Source of the DNA: Jatrophihabitans telluris
GTDB taxonomy: Bacteria > Actinomycetota > Actinomycetes > Mycobacteriales > Jatrophihabitantaceae
Assembly (NCBI RefSeq): GCF_023516435.1
Contig: NZ_CP097332.1
Coordinates: 3,348,001 to 3,412,000 of the forward strand
DNA: 64,000 nucleotides
Direction of reading: 5' to 3'
In this document: one piece after another, positions 1 to 8,623 of the stretch
Layout: the number at the start of each line of letters is the position of its first letter
How positions within the stretch are numbered: the first letter of the stretch is position 1
Translations under genes and position numbers: made by a program
Notes under the pieces: model-generated
Seen by the model: the letters and a program-made list of their open reading frames with translations, nothing else
The model's database searches: none
What the model was told of the DNA's origin: nothing

Positions 1-32
1 AGCACGATCGTCCAGCCGCTCGTGCCCGTCAT
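1..32 (-). CDS. azlD: AzlD-type branched-chain amino acid transport subunit, N-terminal fragment
   Basis: Only the first ten codons are in the window (MTGTSGWTIV...). An ATG at 30-32 overlaps the TGA of the upstream azlC-like gene as ATGA, the usual coupling in azlCD pairs. AzlD is the small membrane subunit that works with AzlC in branched-chain amino acid export. The identity rests on position and overlap, because too little sequence is present to recognise the family directly. Confidence 0.55.
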   Translation of the reverse strand, partial: MTGTSGWTIV

Positions 33-790
33 CGCCGCCGCCCGGGCCGACCGAGCCGCCGGACGGTGCCCACGTCAGCCGCGAACGCCAACCCCGCGCA
101 CGCCGCCAGGACCGGAATGCCCGGCGGCGTCAGTGGAATCAACGCCAGCGCGATGAGCGCACCGGCCAGCGCCACCCGCCGCGACACCCCCACCGCGCCC
201 GCGCCGGGCGAATCGGCCGCGGCCCGACGAAGTCGTGGCGCGAGCAGGGCCAGGAACGCCGCCGGGATCGCCGCGTCCAGGCCGAAACGCTCCGGGTTGC
301 CCAGCGCCTGGGCACCGACCGCACCCAGCACGGTGGCCAGGTTCCAGAACAGGTACACCGAGGCGGCCGTCCACCAGAAGGCGACGCGGGACAGCGACGC
401 GCGTCGCTGGCCCAGCGCCATGGCCGTCGACTCGTCGATCGTGAACAGGGCGGCCAGCAGCACCCGCCAGCCGCGCACTCCGAGCATCGGCCGCATCCGC
501 AGGGCGTACAGAGTGTTGCGGGCGCCGAGCAGGTACCCGCCGGACAGGGCCGCCGCTGCCGTGCCGCCACCGGCGATGACGCCGGCGATGGCGAACTGAG
601 TGCCCCCGGTGAAGGTCAGCAGGCTCGACACCGAGGTCTGCGCCGGCGTGAACCCGGCCGCCACCGAGGCCGCACCGAAGGCCACGCCGTAGGCGCCGAC
701 GGCGATCCCCACCCCGAGCGAATCCCGCACCACACGACGGCGCTCGGCCGCCGGGGGGCTCGTTCCGCCAGGTTCGGTGAGCTCAGTCAA
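29..790 (-). CDS. azlC: AzlC family branched-chain amino acid exporter, large subunit
   Basis: A 253-residue hydrophobic protein with several membrane segments. It carries the AzlC hallmarks: the FGAASVAAGFTPAQ segment followed by SLLTFTGGTQFA, then an LGARN motif. The family exports branched-chain amino acids or analogues together with the small subunit AzlD, whose start overlaps this stop codon. The chosen start is TTG at 790, which overlaps the end of the upstream MarR gene by 8 bases. No strong ribosome site is visible, so translational coupling is likely and a GTG about 20 codons inside is an alternative start. The arrangement marR-azlC-azlD suggests one operon controlled by the MarR protein; that is inferred from order only. 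Confidence 0.85.
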   Translation of the reverse strand: MTELTEPGGTSPPAAERRRVVRDSLGVGIAVGAYGVAFGAASVAAGFTPAQTSVSSLLTFTGGTQFAIAGVIAGGGTAAAALSGGYLLGARNTLYALRMRPMLGVRGWRVLLAALFTIDESTAMALGQRRASLSRVAFWWTAASVYLFWNLATVLGAVGAQALGNPERFGLDAAIPAAFLALLAPRLRRAAADSPGAGAVGVSRRVALAGALIALALIPLTPPGIPVLAACAGLAFAADVGTVRRLGRPGRRR

Positions 791-1310
791 GGTCGGTGGT
801 GGCCGACGGCGTCGCGGTGGCCGCTGCGACCGGGTCCAGCTTGGCCATCAGGTCCGCGAGCTGACGAAGCTCGTCGTCGTCCAGCTTGTCGATCATCAGT
901 TCCGACACGCCGGTCAGGTGCACGACGGCGGCATCGCGCAGCGCCGACCGGCCCGCCTCGGTCATGACCGTGAACAGTCCGCGGGCGTCGTCCGGATCGG
1001 GCTGCCGTTCGACGAGCCCCTCCCGCTGCAGCCGATCCACCAGCCGGGTCAGCCCGCTTCGCGACAGCAGGACCGCATCGGCCAGCTCCGACATGCGAAG
1101 CCGCCGCCCGGGCGCCTCGGCCAGCTGGACGAGCACGTCGTAGCTGGCGATCGCGATCTTGTGGTGCGCCTGCAGATCCTGCTCCAGCCGGCGCAGGATG
1201 TGGGTGTGGGTTCGCAGGAAGCTGCGCCACACCGCCAGCCGCCAGTCCGAGGTGCGGATCGGCGGTCGGCGAGGTTCTCCTGCCTCGGCGGGCAGTTCAG
1301 TTGCGGACAT
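783..1310 (-). CDS. MarR family winged-helix transcriptional regulator
   Basis: A 175-residue protein with an N-terminal helix (WRSFLRTHTHILRRLEQDL), a winged helix around residues 45-120 containing LRMSELADAVLLSRSGLTRL as the recognition region, and the DPDDARG wing typical of MarR proteins. The frame is open far upstream into mrp, but an ATG at 1308-1310 (MSATELP) is the sensible start, because anything longer would lie antisense inside mrp. It is divergent from mrp with 45 bases between them, and its stop overlaps the azlC start. It probably regulates the azlCD pair, and possibly itself, in response to a small ligand. Confidence 0.88.
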   Translation of the reverse strand: MSATELPAEAGEPRRPPIRTSDWRLAVWRSFLRTHTHILRRLEQDLQAHHKIAIASYDVLVQLAEAPGRRLRMSELADAVLLSRSGLTRLVDRLQREGLVERQPDPDDARGLFTVMTEAGRSALRDAAVVHLTGVSELMIDKLDDDELRQLADLMAKLDPVAAATATPSATTDLD

Positions 1311-1355
1311 CACCGCAGATCGTAGTGACGGCGCACACGACCGTACGATCGCCTG

Positions 1356-2507
1356 GTGGCTTTCGATACTTCGCACCCTGATACGTCCTCGCTGACCGCA
1401 TCTGTTGCGGCGGCCCTCGCGACCGTCAACGACCCGGAGATCCGCAAGCCGATCACCGAGCTCGACATGGTCGAATCGGTCTCCGTCGACGAGTCCGGAT
1501 ACGCCCGGGTCAAGGTGCTGCTCACGGTGTCGGGCTGTCCGATGCGGGAGAAGCTGACCACGGACGTGACCGCGGCCGTGGCCGCCGTCCCGGGCGTGTC
1601 TTCGGTGGCCGTCGAGCTGGGCGTCATGAATGACACCCAGCGCACGGAGCTGCGGACCAAGCTGCGCGGGGACAACCCGGTCAACGAGATCCCGTTCGCC
1701 CAGCCCGGCTCGCGGACCCGGGTTTACGCCGTGGCCTCCGGCAAGGGTGGCGTGGGCAAGAGCTCGGTGACCGTGAATCTGGCCGTGGCCCTGGCGCAGC
1801 GCGGACTCAACGTCGGCGTGCTCGATGCCGACATCTACGGCTTCTCGGTGCCGCGCATGCTCGGTGTCGTGGCCAAGCCCACCCAGGTCGAGAAAATGAT
1901 CATGCCGCCCCAGGCCCATGACGTGAAGGTCATCTCGATCGGGATGTTCACGCCCGGCAACACCGCCGTCGTGTGGCGTGGTCCGATGCTGCACCGGGCT
2001 CTTCAGCAATTCCTTGCGGACGTGTTCTGGGGCGATCTGGACGTGCTGCTGATGGACCTGCCGCCGGGCACCGGTGACATCGCGATCTCGCTGGCTCAGC
2101 TGGTGCCCTCGGCCGAGCTGCTCGTGGTGACCACCCCGCAACTGGCCGCCCGCGAGGTGGCAGAGCGCGCTGGCTCGATCGCGCTGCAGACGCATCAGCA
2201 GATCGTCGGCGTGGTGGAGAACATGAGCTGGCTGGAGCTGCCCGACGGCTCCCGGATGGAACTGTTCGGCGCCGGCGGCGGTCAGGCGGTGGCCGACTCG
2301 CTGTCCGAGTCCACCGGCACCAACGTCGGCCTGCTCGGCCAGGTCCCGATCGACATGGCGGTACGTGAGGGCGGCGATGCCGGTACTCCGATCGTGCTCA
2401 CCGCACCGGACTCGGCCGCGGCGCTGGCCTTCGGAGCGATCGCCGACACTCTGGCGGCCCGCTCACGCAGTCTGGTCGGACGCTCGCTCGGCCTCTCGCC
2501 CCGCTGA
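1356..2507 (+). CDS. mrp: Mrp/ApbC family Fe-S cluster carrier P-loop ATPase
   Basis: A 383-residue protein. The N-terminal DUF59/MIP18-like domain (about 1-100) includes the SGCPMREKL segment with Cys61. It is followed by a ParA/MinD-type ATPase with the deviant Walker A GKGGVGKS at 129-136, the LLMDLPPGTGD Walker B region and the VVENMSWLELPDG segment. The CXXC found in many Mrp proteins is absent here, as I recall it also is in the mycobacterial Mrp, so this looks lineage-typical rather than damaged. It is a cytosolic carrier handing Fe-S clusters to apoproteins. The start is GTG 1356, with no clear ribosome site. It is convergent with tatB, as in the M. tuberculosis sigE region. Confidence 0.93.
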   Translation: MAFDTSHPDTSSLTASVAAALATVNDPEIRKPITELDMVESVSVDESGYARVKVLLTVSGCPMREKLTTDVTAAVAAVPGVSSVAVELGVMNDTQRTELRTKLRGDNPVNEIPFAQPGSRTRVYAVASGKGGVGKSSVTVNLAVALAQRGLNVGVLDADIYGFSVPRMLGVVAKPTQVEKMIMPPQAHDVKVISIGMFTPGNTAVVWRGPMLHRALQQFLADVFWGDLDVLLMDLPPGTGDIAISLAQLVPSAELLVVTTPQLAAREVAERAGSIALQTHQQIVGVVENMSWLELPDGSRMELFGAGGGQAVADSLSESTGTNVGLLGQVPIDMAVREGGDAGTPIVLTAPDSAAALAFGAIADTLAARSRSLVGRSLGLSPR

Positions 2508-2632
2508 CGAACCTGGCTTTCTCGCGCCGCCACGATCGGCGCCTGCTGGCCGCGCACCCTCGACAGGTACAGGCCTTGCGCCCGTGCCGGCACGACCGCC
2601 TCGTCCGCCGCTCCCAGTCGGGCCGAGAGCGA

Positions 2633-3184
2633 TCAGGTCGCGTCGTCGTAGGGGCTGGGCGCCACGGGCGTGGCCTCCGGCGGCCCGCTGGCCAGCCCCA
2701 CTCCGCCCTCGGACGGAATGTTCGTCGCTGGATCCTTCGTCAGGTCCACGACGCCCGCCGCGACGCCGTTCTGCGCTTGCGCCTGGGCCAGTGACATCGG
2801 CTCGTTGGCCGTGTCGGCCTCGCCGGCGTCGGTGCTGTAGGTCACCGGCGTACCAGCGGTCGCGTGCCCGCTCGCCGCGTCCTCGTCCTCGCCCCGCAGG
2901 GCCTTCTGCAGCATCGCGGACGGGTTGAGCGAGGACAGATCGTCGTCGTCACCCATGATCGCGTTGCGGATGGCCGTCTTCGGGTTGAGGGAGTTCAGAT
3001 CGAAGTTCGCGAACTCCGGGCCTAGCTCAGAGGTGAGCTGGGTGCGCGCGCCCTGCGCCATGTCGCGCACCGTACGCAGCATGCGCACCGCGTCCTTGGT
3101 CAGCTGCGGCAGCTTCTCGGGCCCGAAGACCAGCAGCGCGACGCAGGCCAGGACCACGAACTCGAGCGGACCGATGTTGAACAC
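2633..3184 (-). CDS. tatB: Sec-independent (Tat) translocase subunit TatB
   Basis: A 183-residue protein beginning MFNIGPLEF at GTG 3184. A single short membrane helix (about residues 6-20) is followed by the FGPEKLP hinge and an amphipathic helix, the standard TatA/B plan. The FNIGPLE start, the long acidic Pro/Ala-rich tail and the position after htrA favour TatB over TatA. TatB binds the twin-arginine signal peptide with TatC at the cytoplasmic membrane. It lies 22 bases after the htrA stop on the same strand, so it is likely co-transcribed with sigE-rseA-htrA. Upstream in-frame codons give a charged leader without sense. Confidence 0.92.
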   Translation of the reverse strand: MFNIGPLEFVVLACVALLVFGPEKLPQLTKDAVRMLRTVRDMAQGARTQLTSELGPEFANFDLNSLNPKTAIRNAIMGDDDDLSSLNPSAMLQKALRGEDEDAASGHATAGTPVTYSTDAGEADTANEPMSLAQAQAQNGVAAGVVDLTKDPATNIPSEGGVGLASGPPEATPVAPSPYDDAT

Positions 3185-3206
3185 GTGGCCCAGCCTAAGC
3201 GACCGG

Positions 3207-4784
3207 CTAGTCCGAACCCAGCGTGACGGCGGCGCTCTTCGCCACTCCATTGCGAACGAAGTGCACCGTCACCACCGATCCGGGCTTGGAGGCGGCGACA
3301 GCGACGGTCAGGGCATCCCCGGAATCGATCAGCGTCGTGTCGAAGAGAGTGATCACGTCGCCCTCTTTCAAACCCGCCTTCGCTCCCGGTCCACCGGCGG
3401 TCACCTGCACCACGTAGGCGCCGTCCCGGCTGCCGTCGGTGACGCTCCGGGTGGACAGCCCGATCGAGGCGTGGACGACCTTGCCGGTCTTGATGATCTG
3501 TTCGGCGACGTCCTTGGCGTGGTTGATCGGAATGGCGAAGCCGACTCCGATGCTGCCGGCCTGACCGCCGTTGGCCGACTGGCCAAGACTGAGGATGGCC
3601 GTGTTGATCCCGATGACCGCGCCCGCGCCGTTGACCAGCGCGCCCCCGGAGTTGCCCGGGTTGATCGGTGCGTCGGTCTGGATCGCGTCGATCACGGCAT
3701 CCGGGTTGCCGTTCTCCCCGGACAGGTGCAGGGGTCGATCAAGTGCTGAGACGATGCCCGCGGTGACGGTTCCGCGCAGGCCGAGCGGGTCGCCGATGGC
3801 GATAACCGGGTCACCGACCGCGAGTTGGTCGGACCGCCCCAGGGTCGCCACGGTCAGCGACGTCTTGGCAACCTTGACCACCGCAAGGTCGTTGACCGGG
3901 TCGGTGCCCACCACCGATCCGGGCGCGGAGGACTTGTCGGCGAACACCACCCGGATCGTCGGCTTCTGGCTGCCGAAGTTCACCACGTGGTTGTTGGTGA
4001 GGATGTAACCGGCCTTGTCGATGATCACGCCCGATCCCGACCCGGCGACGTCGGAGGTCCGCACGTCGATCGAGACGACGGCCGGGCTGACTCGTTGGGC
4101 GATCTCGGCCACGGAGCCCGGCGGCCGGACCTGCGGCGTGGCCACCTGGGCGATCTTGATATCGGGGTCGGTGAGGATCCGGTGGGCTCGCTCGGAGAAC
4201 CAGTACCCGACGCCACCGCCGAGGCAACCGGCCACGAGCGCGGCGACCAGCACCAGGCCCAGGGCGGAGAAGCCGAACCGGCCGCGGCGCCGGTTGAGCT
4301 TGCCGTCGTCGGGGGGACCGTCGTCGGGCTCAGGACCGGGTTCGACCAGCTCGCCGATGTCGATGACCTCGTCGCCGTCGAACACGGGTGGGCCGGCGAT
4401 CCAGAACGGCGACTGCGGATCTCGCCACGGGTCGGTAGCGGCGTCGTCCTTCCACCACGGCGAGCCGGGTCCGGGGTGGGTGGGATGCATCCGGGTGCCG
4501 GGCTCCGGGTCGAAGGGCGCGCCGGTACGGGTGGCGGCGAAGGCTTCGACCAGCTGCCGCGGAACCGGCTGCAGCAGCGGCTCGTGCCGGGGTGGGAGGC
4601 GATCGCCGGCGGCGGGCTCGAACGGCACGTCCGCGCCGTACGGCTTGGCAAAGGCGGCCGCATCCTGCGCGGACACGGGCGGGACGTGGTGGGGCTCCGG
4701 CGCCTGGGCGAGTCGCGGCTCGAACGACCCGGTCACCGAATCATCGGGACGGGCGAACGGCGAACCGTCGACTTCGTCGCTCAC
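3207..4784 (-). CDS. htrA: HtrA/DegP-like membrane-anchored serine protease with PDZ domain
   Basis: A 525-residue protein. Residues 1-170 form a Pro-rich, charged cytoplasmic region. A membrane helix lies at about 172-195. The trypsin-like domain follows, with catalytic His266 (TNNHVV), Asp299 (VNDLAVV) and Ser379 (NPGNSGG), and a PDZ domain fills roughly 430-525. The start is GTG 4784, preceded by GGAGGG. It degrades or processes misfolded envelope proteins on the outer face of the membrane. The order sigE-rseA-htrA-tatB matches the mycobacterial sigE locus, where HtrA belongs to the SigE stress response. 188 bases separate it from rseA, so it may also have its own promoter. Confidence 0.93.
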   Translation of the reverse strand: MSDEVDGSPFARPDDSVTGSFEPRLAQAPEPHHVPPVSAQDAAAFAKPYGADVPFEPAAGDRLPPRHEPLLQPVPRQLVEAFAATRTGAPFDPEPGTRMHPTHPGPGSPWWKDDAATDPWRDPQSPFWIAGPPVFDGDEVIDIGELVEPGPEPDDGPPDDGKLNRRRGRFGFSALGLVLVAALVAGCLGGGVGYWFSERAHRILTDPDIKIAQVATPQVRPPGSVAEIAQRVSPAVVSIDVRTSDVAGSGSGVIIDKAGYILTNNHVVNFGSQKPTIRVVFADKSSAPGSVVGTDPVNDLAVVKVAKTSLTVATLGRSDQLAVGDPVIAIGDPLGLRGTVTAGIVSALDRPLHLSGENGNPDAVIDAIQTDAPINPGNSGGALVNGAGAVIGINTAILSLGQSANGGQAGSIGVGFAIPINHAKDVAEQIIKTGKVVHASIGLSTRSVTDGSRDGAYVVQVTAGGPGAKAGLKEGDVITLFDTTLIDSGDALTVAVAASKPGSVVTVHFVRNGVAKSAAVTLGSD

Positions 4785-4972
4785 ATACCCTCCGCGGTCT
4801 CGGCACGGACCGGATCGTCCCGGCCGGATTGGATCGCCCGGCCACGGCCGAGTGTGCCGGACGCGCCTGGGTGCCACCTTTGGCTTGCCACCCGAGTCTG
4901 CCCGACCGCGCGTCGGTCAACCACTTCGGGTCGATCCGCCGTGCGCCGCCGTGAATCACCGACGGTGCAGAG

Positions 4973-5671
4973 TCACGGAATGCGGTGCGCACGTGGGGCC
5001 GGCGTCGCCCCGCGAGAGAAGCTGGGAAGCGTCACCGTGCCTGGATTCACGACGCCGACCACGTTCGCGGCGGGACCGGTTCGACCGGTCGGCCCGTACA
5101 CGGTGGATGTGTGGCTGCCCAGCGCGCCGGCCGCGACCACGGCGCCGGCCGCGGCGATCAGCCCCACCGGCAGCGCGCCGCGACGGAGGAAGGGGTGCGC
5201 GGCGAAGGACGCCGCACCGGGTCGGTGGTGCCCATCGGAGCCGGATTCATCCTCGGAGTGCCCGCTGCGGTGCGGACTGCGCGAATGTGCCTGGCCCCCA
5301 CCGCGCCCGTTCTGCTCGTCGTGCCGCTCCTGCCGAGCCGCGAGGCGCCCGGACGGATCATGCGCCACATACATCGCGGTGCCGTCCGGGCCGAGCGCCG
5401 TGGGCAGGCCGTGCGAGGTAGGCGGCAGCGGTGCCGACATCGGCAGGCCGGCCAGCCGGTCCAGCAGTCCGCTGGGCAACGGCGGGGCCACCGCGGAGCG
5501 AAGCATCATCGCGGTTTCCCGCTGGCCCCGGACCGCGTCCGCGCATTCGGCGCATTCGGCGCAGTGCCGCTCCGCCCGGGCCGTCGCGGCCGGGCTGAGC
5601 ACACCGTCGGCGAAGGCGGCCACCGCATCCTCGGACAGATGCGGCAGGCCGAACACGCTGGGCATGGACAT
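4973..5671 (-). CDS. rseA: RseA-like zinc-binding anti-sigma factor (ZAS), membrane-anchored
   Basis: A 232-residue protein with an N-terminal zinc-finger anti-sigma motif, His36-x3-Cys40-x2-Cys43 (RHCAECAEC), then a His/Gly-rich linker and one hydrophobic segment (LPVGLIAAAGAVVAAGAL) near residues 175-195. ZAS proteins bind and inhibit their cognate ECF sigma factor; here that is SigE, whose stop lies 3 bases upstream. In mycobacteria, RseA is released from SigE by phosphorylation and proteolysis. The start could be ATG 5671 or the ATG two codons further in. The linker is long and the C-terminal part short, so little lies outside the membrane. Confidence 0.9.
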   Translation of the reverse strand: MSMPSVFGLPHLSEDAVAAFADGVLSPAATARAERHCAECAECADAVRGQRETAMMLRSAVAPPLPSGLLDRLAGLPMSAPLPPTSHGLPTALGPDGTAMYVAHDPSGRLAARQERHDEQNGRGGGQAHSRSPHRSGHSEDESGSDGHHRPGAASFAAHPFLRRGALPVGLIAAAGAVVAAGALGSHTSTVYGPTGRTGPAANVVGVVNPGTVTLPSFSRGATPAPRAHRIP

Positions 5672-5674
5672 GAT

Positions 5675-6322
5675 TTAGTTCGCTGCTCCGGACAGGGGTG
5701 AGTCGGTGGGCCGCACTCCGGGGGCCCGGTGGGCCAGGGCTTCACGCAGGAGCACCCGACCGCGGTGGATTCGTGATCGGACGGTGCCGACCTTGATCCC
5801 CAGGGTGAGCGCGATCTCTTCGTAGGTCAGGCCCTCGAGGTCGCACAACACGACGGCGGCGCGGAAGTCGGCGGGCAACGCGTCCAGGGCCCGCTGGACC
5901 TCCGGATCGAGGTTGTTCTGCTCGTAGGCCCGTTCGGGGCCGGCTTCGTCGGAGGCGAGCTTGTCCCCGGCGTCCTCGGCGAGGGCGTCGAAGCGGATCT
6001 TCTGCCGGCGCCGGACCATGTCGAGGAACAGGTTCGTGGTGATGCGGTGCAGCCAGCCCTCGAAGGTGCCCGGCGTGTAGTCGGCCAAAGACCGGAAAAC
6101 CCGGACGAACGTCTCCTGGGTGAGGTCCTCGGCGTCGGCCCGGTTACCCGACAGTCGGTACGCCAGCCGGTACACCCGGTCGGCGTGCGCACGGACGATC
6201 TCATCCCAGCTCGGAGCCACCCAGGCGCCCGACGCCGGAACGTCGGTCACGGTGCCAGCTCCGCTGTCGCGGGACGTCGTCCCGCCCATCGAACTAGCCA
6301 CACCAGGATTCAGCGTGGACAT
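5675..6322 (-). CDS. sigE: ECF RNA polymerase sigma factor SigE
   Basis: A 215-residue group IV sigma factor. Region 2 spans about residues 45-107 ([17 protein letters not shown], then [11 protein letters not shown]). Region 4 at about 143-195 carries the helix-turn-helix [23 protein letters not shown] 6322 is chosen because AGAGGGGTGA lies about ten bases upstream; GTG 6334 and TTG 6346 are possible longer starts. The next gene, rseA, begins 3 bases after the stop, so regulator and inhibitor are coupled. Context and domains match mycobacterial SigE, the envelope and heat stress sigma factor. A matching ECF-type promoter lies about 90 bases upstream. Confidence 0.93.
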   Translation of the reverse strand: MSTLNPGVASSMGGTTSRDSGAGTVTDVPASGAWVAPSWDEIVRAHADRVYRLAYRLSGNRADAEDLTQETFVRVFRSLADYTPGTFEGWLHRITTNLFLDMVRRRQKIRFDALAEDAGDKLASDEAGPERAYEQNNLDPEVQRALDALPADFRAAVVLCDLEGLTYEEIALTLGIKVGTVRSRIHRGRVLLREALAHRAPGVRPTDSPLSGAAN

Positions 6323-6410
6323 CGACAAGATCACCCCTCTGTACAACGTGCTCTGGCCCGGCTCGGTATCGGCCGGAAGTTCACCCTCCCAGTGCCCGCT
6401 GTGCGTCCGC

Positions 6411-6439
6411 TAAACGCCTCAGGACGCTCTCACGTTCCC
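6411..6439 (-). promoter_or_regulatory. Candidate ECF sigma (SigE/SigH-type) promoter upstream of sigE
   Basis: Read on the minus strand, a GGGAAC -35 element (6434-6439) is followed, with 17 bases between GGAAC and the next box, by CGTTTA (6411-6416). GGAAC...CGTT is the form recognised by mycobacterial SigE/SigH-type ECF factors. Transcription would begin about 80 bases before the sigE ATG, which suggests autoregulation or control by another ECF factor. Assigned by eye, without statistics. Confidence 0.55.
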
Positions 6440-6572
6440 GATCCGCGCGCACGGGCCGTTCGCAGGCTGCGGCCCACCGTCGCCGAGACCGAGCGGACGC
6501 GAGCACGTAGCGCCAGAGTCAGCGCGATTGTTCCCGTTCAGCCGATGTCTCAAACCCTCTAGGCTCTGCGCC

Positions 6573-7931
6573 GTGCACACCTTCACCGAGGCCAGCGCGG
6601 CAATGGCGCGAACGCTGGCCGATCTCTGCCTGGACCGGCTGGCCATGCAGGCCCCGCTGGACAACACCCTGACCCCGCAGCAGCTGGCCGAGCAGGCCGG
6701 CGCCACGGTGACCCGCGACGGGATCGGCGCCCAGCGGGCCGCCCAGTTGTGGGAGGACGTGCTCGCTCCGGCGTGCCTGTCGGTGGATCATCCCCGCTAC
6801 CTCTCCTTCATCCCCGGCGCCCCCACCAAGGCCGCCGCGGCTTTCGACATGCTGGTCGGCGCCTCCAGCGTCTACGGCGGGTCCTGGCTGGAAGGCTCAG
6901 GCGCCGTCTACGCCGAGAACCAGGCCCTGCGCTGGATCGCCGACCTGGTCGGCCTGCCCGCCGAATCCGGCGGCGTCTTCGTCCAGGGCGGCACCATCGG
7001 CAACCTCTCGGCGCTGGTCGCGGCACGCGCGGCGATCCAGCACCGCCGCGGTGAACGCCCCGCCCGCTGGGCCGTGGTCGTCACCGGCGAAACCCACTCC
7101 TCGGTCAAGCACGCCCTGGAAACCGTCATGGACGTCGACATCGTCCTCGTGCCCGGCGACGAGCGCGGACGGCTGACCGGGGACGCGATCCGGCACCGGC
7201 TCACCGAACTGGACGCCGTCACCCGCGACAGCATCTTCGCCGTCGTGGCCACCGCCGGAACCACCAACCTCGGCGTCGTCGACGACATCGCCGGCATCGC
7301 CGACGTCGCCACCGAGCAGGGCTGGTGGCTGCACGTCGACGGCGCCTACGGCGGCGCCGGCCTGGCCGCACCCTCCGTCCGCCCGCTCTACGCCGGCATC
7401 GAACGTGCCGACTCCTTCATCGTCGACCCGCACAAATGGCTCTTCGCCCCCTACGACTGCTGCGCGCTGCTCTACCGCGACCCCGTCCTGGCCCGCGCCG
7501 CCCACACCCAGAAAGCCGGCTACCTCGACCCCGTCACCGTCGAGGGCGAATGGAACCCCAGCGACTTCTCCATCCAGCTCACCCGCCGCGCCCGCGGCCT
7601 GCCCTTCTGGTTCTCCCTGGCCGTGCACGGCACCGACGCCTACACCGCGGCGATCGAACAGACCCTGCACGTCACCCGCGCCGGGCGGCAGCTCATCGAC
7701 GAAGCCGAGCACCTCAGACTGCTCGTCGAACCAGACCTGTCGGTCCTCATCTTCGAACGGATCGGCTGGACACCCCCCGACTACGCCCGCTGGAGCTCAG
7801 CCCTGCTCGACTCCGGACACGCCTTCGTCACCCCCACCCGGCATGGTGACCAGGTCTGCACCCGCTTTGCCATCGTCAACCCACAAACCTCCATCGACGA
7901 TCTGGCCACCATCATCGATTCCTTGCGCTGA
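6573..7931 (+). CDS. Group II pyridoxal-5'-phosphate-dependent decarboxylase (AADC-like)
   Basis: A 452-residue fold-type I PLP enzyme of the aromatic-L-amino-acid / diaminobutyrate decarboxylase group. The PLP lysine is Lys288 in VDPHKWLFAPYD. His175 (GETHSSVKHA) would stack on the cofactor, and Asp256 in HVDGAYGG would contact the pyridine nitrogen. The start is GTG 6573 (VHTFTEAS...); an upstream ATG is in frame but falls in the promoter region. The substrate cannot be told from sequence: tyrosine, tryptophan, DOPA or 2,4-diaminobutyrate are possible. It is divergent from sigE and precedes an O-methyltransferase. It interrupts the sigE/O-methyltransferase pair known from mycobacteria. Confidence 0.88.
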   Translation: MHTFTEASAAMARTLADLCLDRLAMQAPLDNTLTPQQLAEQAGATVTRDGIGAQRAAQLWEDVLAPACLSVDHPRYLSFIPGAPTKAAAAFDMLVGASSVYGGSWLEGSGAVYAENQALRWIADLVGLPAESGGVFVQGGTIGNLSALVAARAAIQHRRGERPARWAVVVTGETHSSVKHALETVMDVDIVLVPGDERGRLTGDAIRHRLTELDAVTRDSIFAVVATAGTTNLGVVDDIAGIADVATEQGWWLHVDGAYGGAGLAAPSVRPLYAGIERADSFIVDPHKWLFAPYDCCALLYRDPVLARAAHTQKAGYLDPVTVEGEWNPSDFSIQLTRRARGLPFWFSLAVHGTDAYTAAIEQTLHVTRAGRQLIDEAEHLRLLVEPDLSVLIFERIGWTPPDYARWSSALLDSGHAFVTPTRHGDQVCTRFAIVNPQTSIDDLATIIDSLR

Positions 7932-7984
7932 GGCCGGGTGAGTCGGGGATCGCAGAGCCTGCGCTCTCGGTAGAGTCTGGGTCC

Positions 7985-8623
7985 ATGGTCGAGCCGTATC
8001 TGTCCGCCAGCAGCCTGAGTTACGCCGAGAACTTCATCGCCGAGGACGAGGCCACCGTCGCGGCCCGTGGCCGGGGCGAGGAACTCGGGTGTGTGCCCAT
8101 CGGTCCGGCCGGGGGCGCGACCCTGCGTTTCCTGGCCGCGGTACTCAACGCGCGAGCCGTGGTCGAGCTCGGCACCGGAGCGGGCGTGTCCGGCCTGTGG
8201 CTGCTGGGCGGGATGCGGCCTGATGGCGTCCTGACCACCGTCGACACCGAGTCCGAGCACCAGCGCGCGGCCAAGGAGGCCTTCGGTGAAGCCGGAATCT
8301 CCCCGGGCCGCTACCGGCTGATCAACGGCAGTGCGGGCGAGGTGCTGCCGCGGCTCACCGATGGCGCTTACGACCTGGTGTTCATCGACGCCGACAAGAC
8401 CGGCTACCCCGACTACCTGGAACAGGCCATCCGCCTGCTGCGTCCCGGTGGCGCGCTCGCGTTCGACAACGCCTTGTGGCACGACCGGGTGGCCGATCCG
8501 GGTCGCCGCGACGCCGACACCGTCGCGCTACGGGAACTGGGCAAGTCCGTGCGCGCCGACGAGCGTCTCGTACCCGCCTTGCTCGCGGTAGGCGACGGTT
8601 TGCTGGTCGCCGCCAAGCGTTAA
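7985..8623 (+). CDS. SAM-dependent O-methyltransferase (CCoAOMT/Rv1220c-like)
   Basis: A 212-residue methyltransferase with the class I Rossmann motifs VVELGTGAGVSGLWLL (motif I), DLVFIDADKTGYPDYL (motif IV, metal and substrate site) and LLRPGGALAFDN (post-motif). It belongs to the caffeoyl-CoA/catechol O-methyltransferase family. In M. tuberculosis, Rv1220c of this family lies beside sigE, and this gene is two genes away from sigE here, so it is the positional ortholog. The true substrate is unknown. Its stop overlaps the stop of the convergent LysR gene within a TTAA. Confidence 0.92.
   Translation: MVEPYLSASSLSYAENFIAEDEATVAARGRGEELGCVPIGPAGGATLRFLAAVLNARAVVELGTGAGVSGLWLLGGMRPDGVLTTVDTESEHQRAAKEAFGEAGISPGRYRLINGSAGEVLPRLTDGAYDLVFIDADKTGYPDYLEQAIRLLRPGGALAFDNALWHDRVADPGRRDADTVALRELGKSVRADERLVPALLAVGDGLLVAAKR

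Noticed and set aside
783-2195. 470-codon minus-strand frame joining the MarR gene to sequence inside mrp
   Set aside because: The part before the ATG at 1310 is antisense to the conserved Mrp protein and has no domain sense, so MarR starts at 1310.
3825-5678. 617-codon plus-strand frame opposite htrA and rseA
   Set aside because: It lies antisense to two well-identified genes and encodes Arg/Gly/Pro-rich sequence typical of GC-rich shadow frames.
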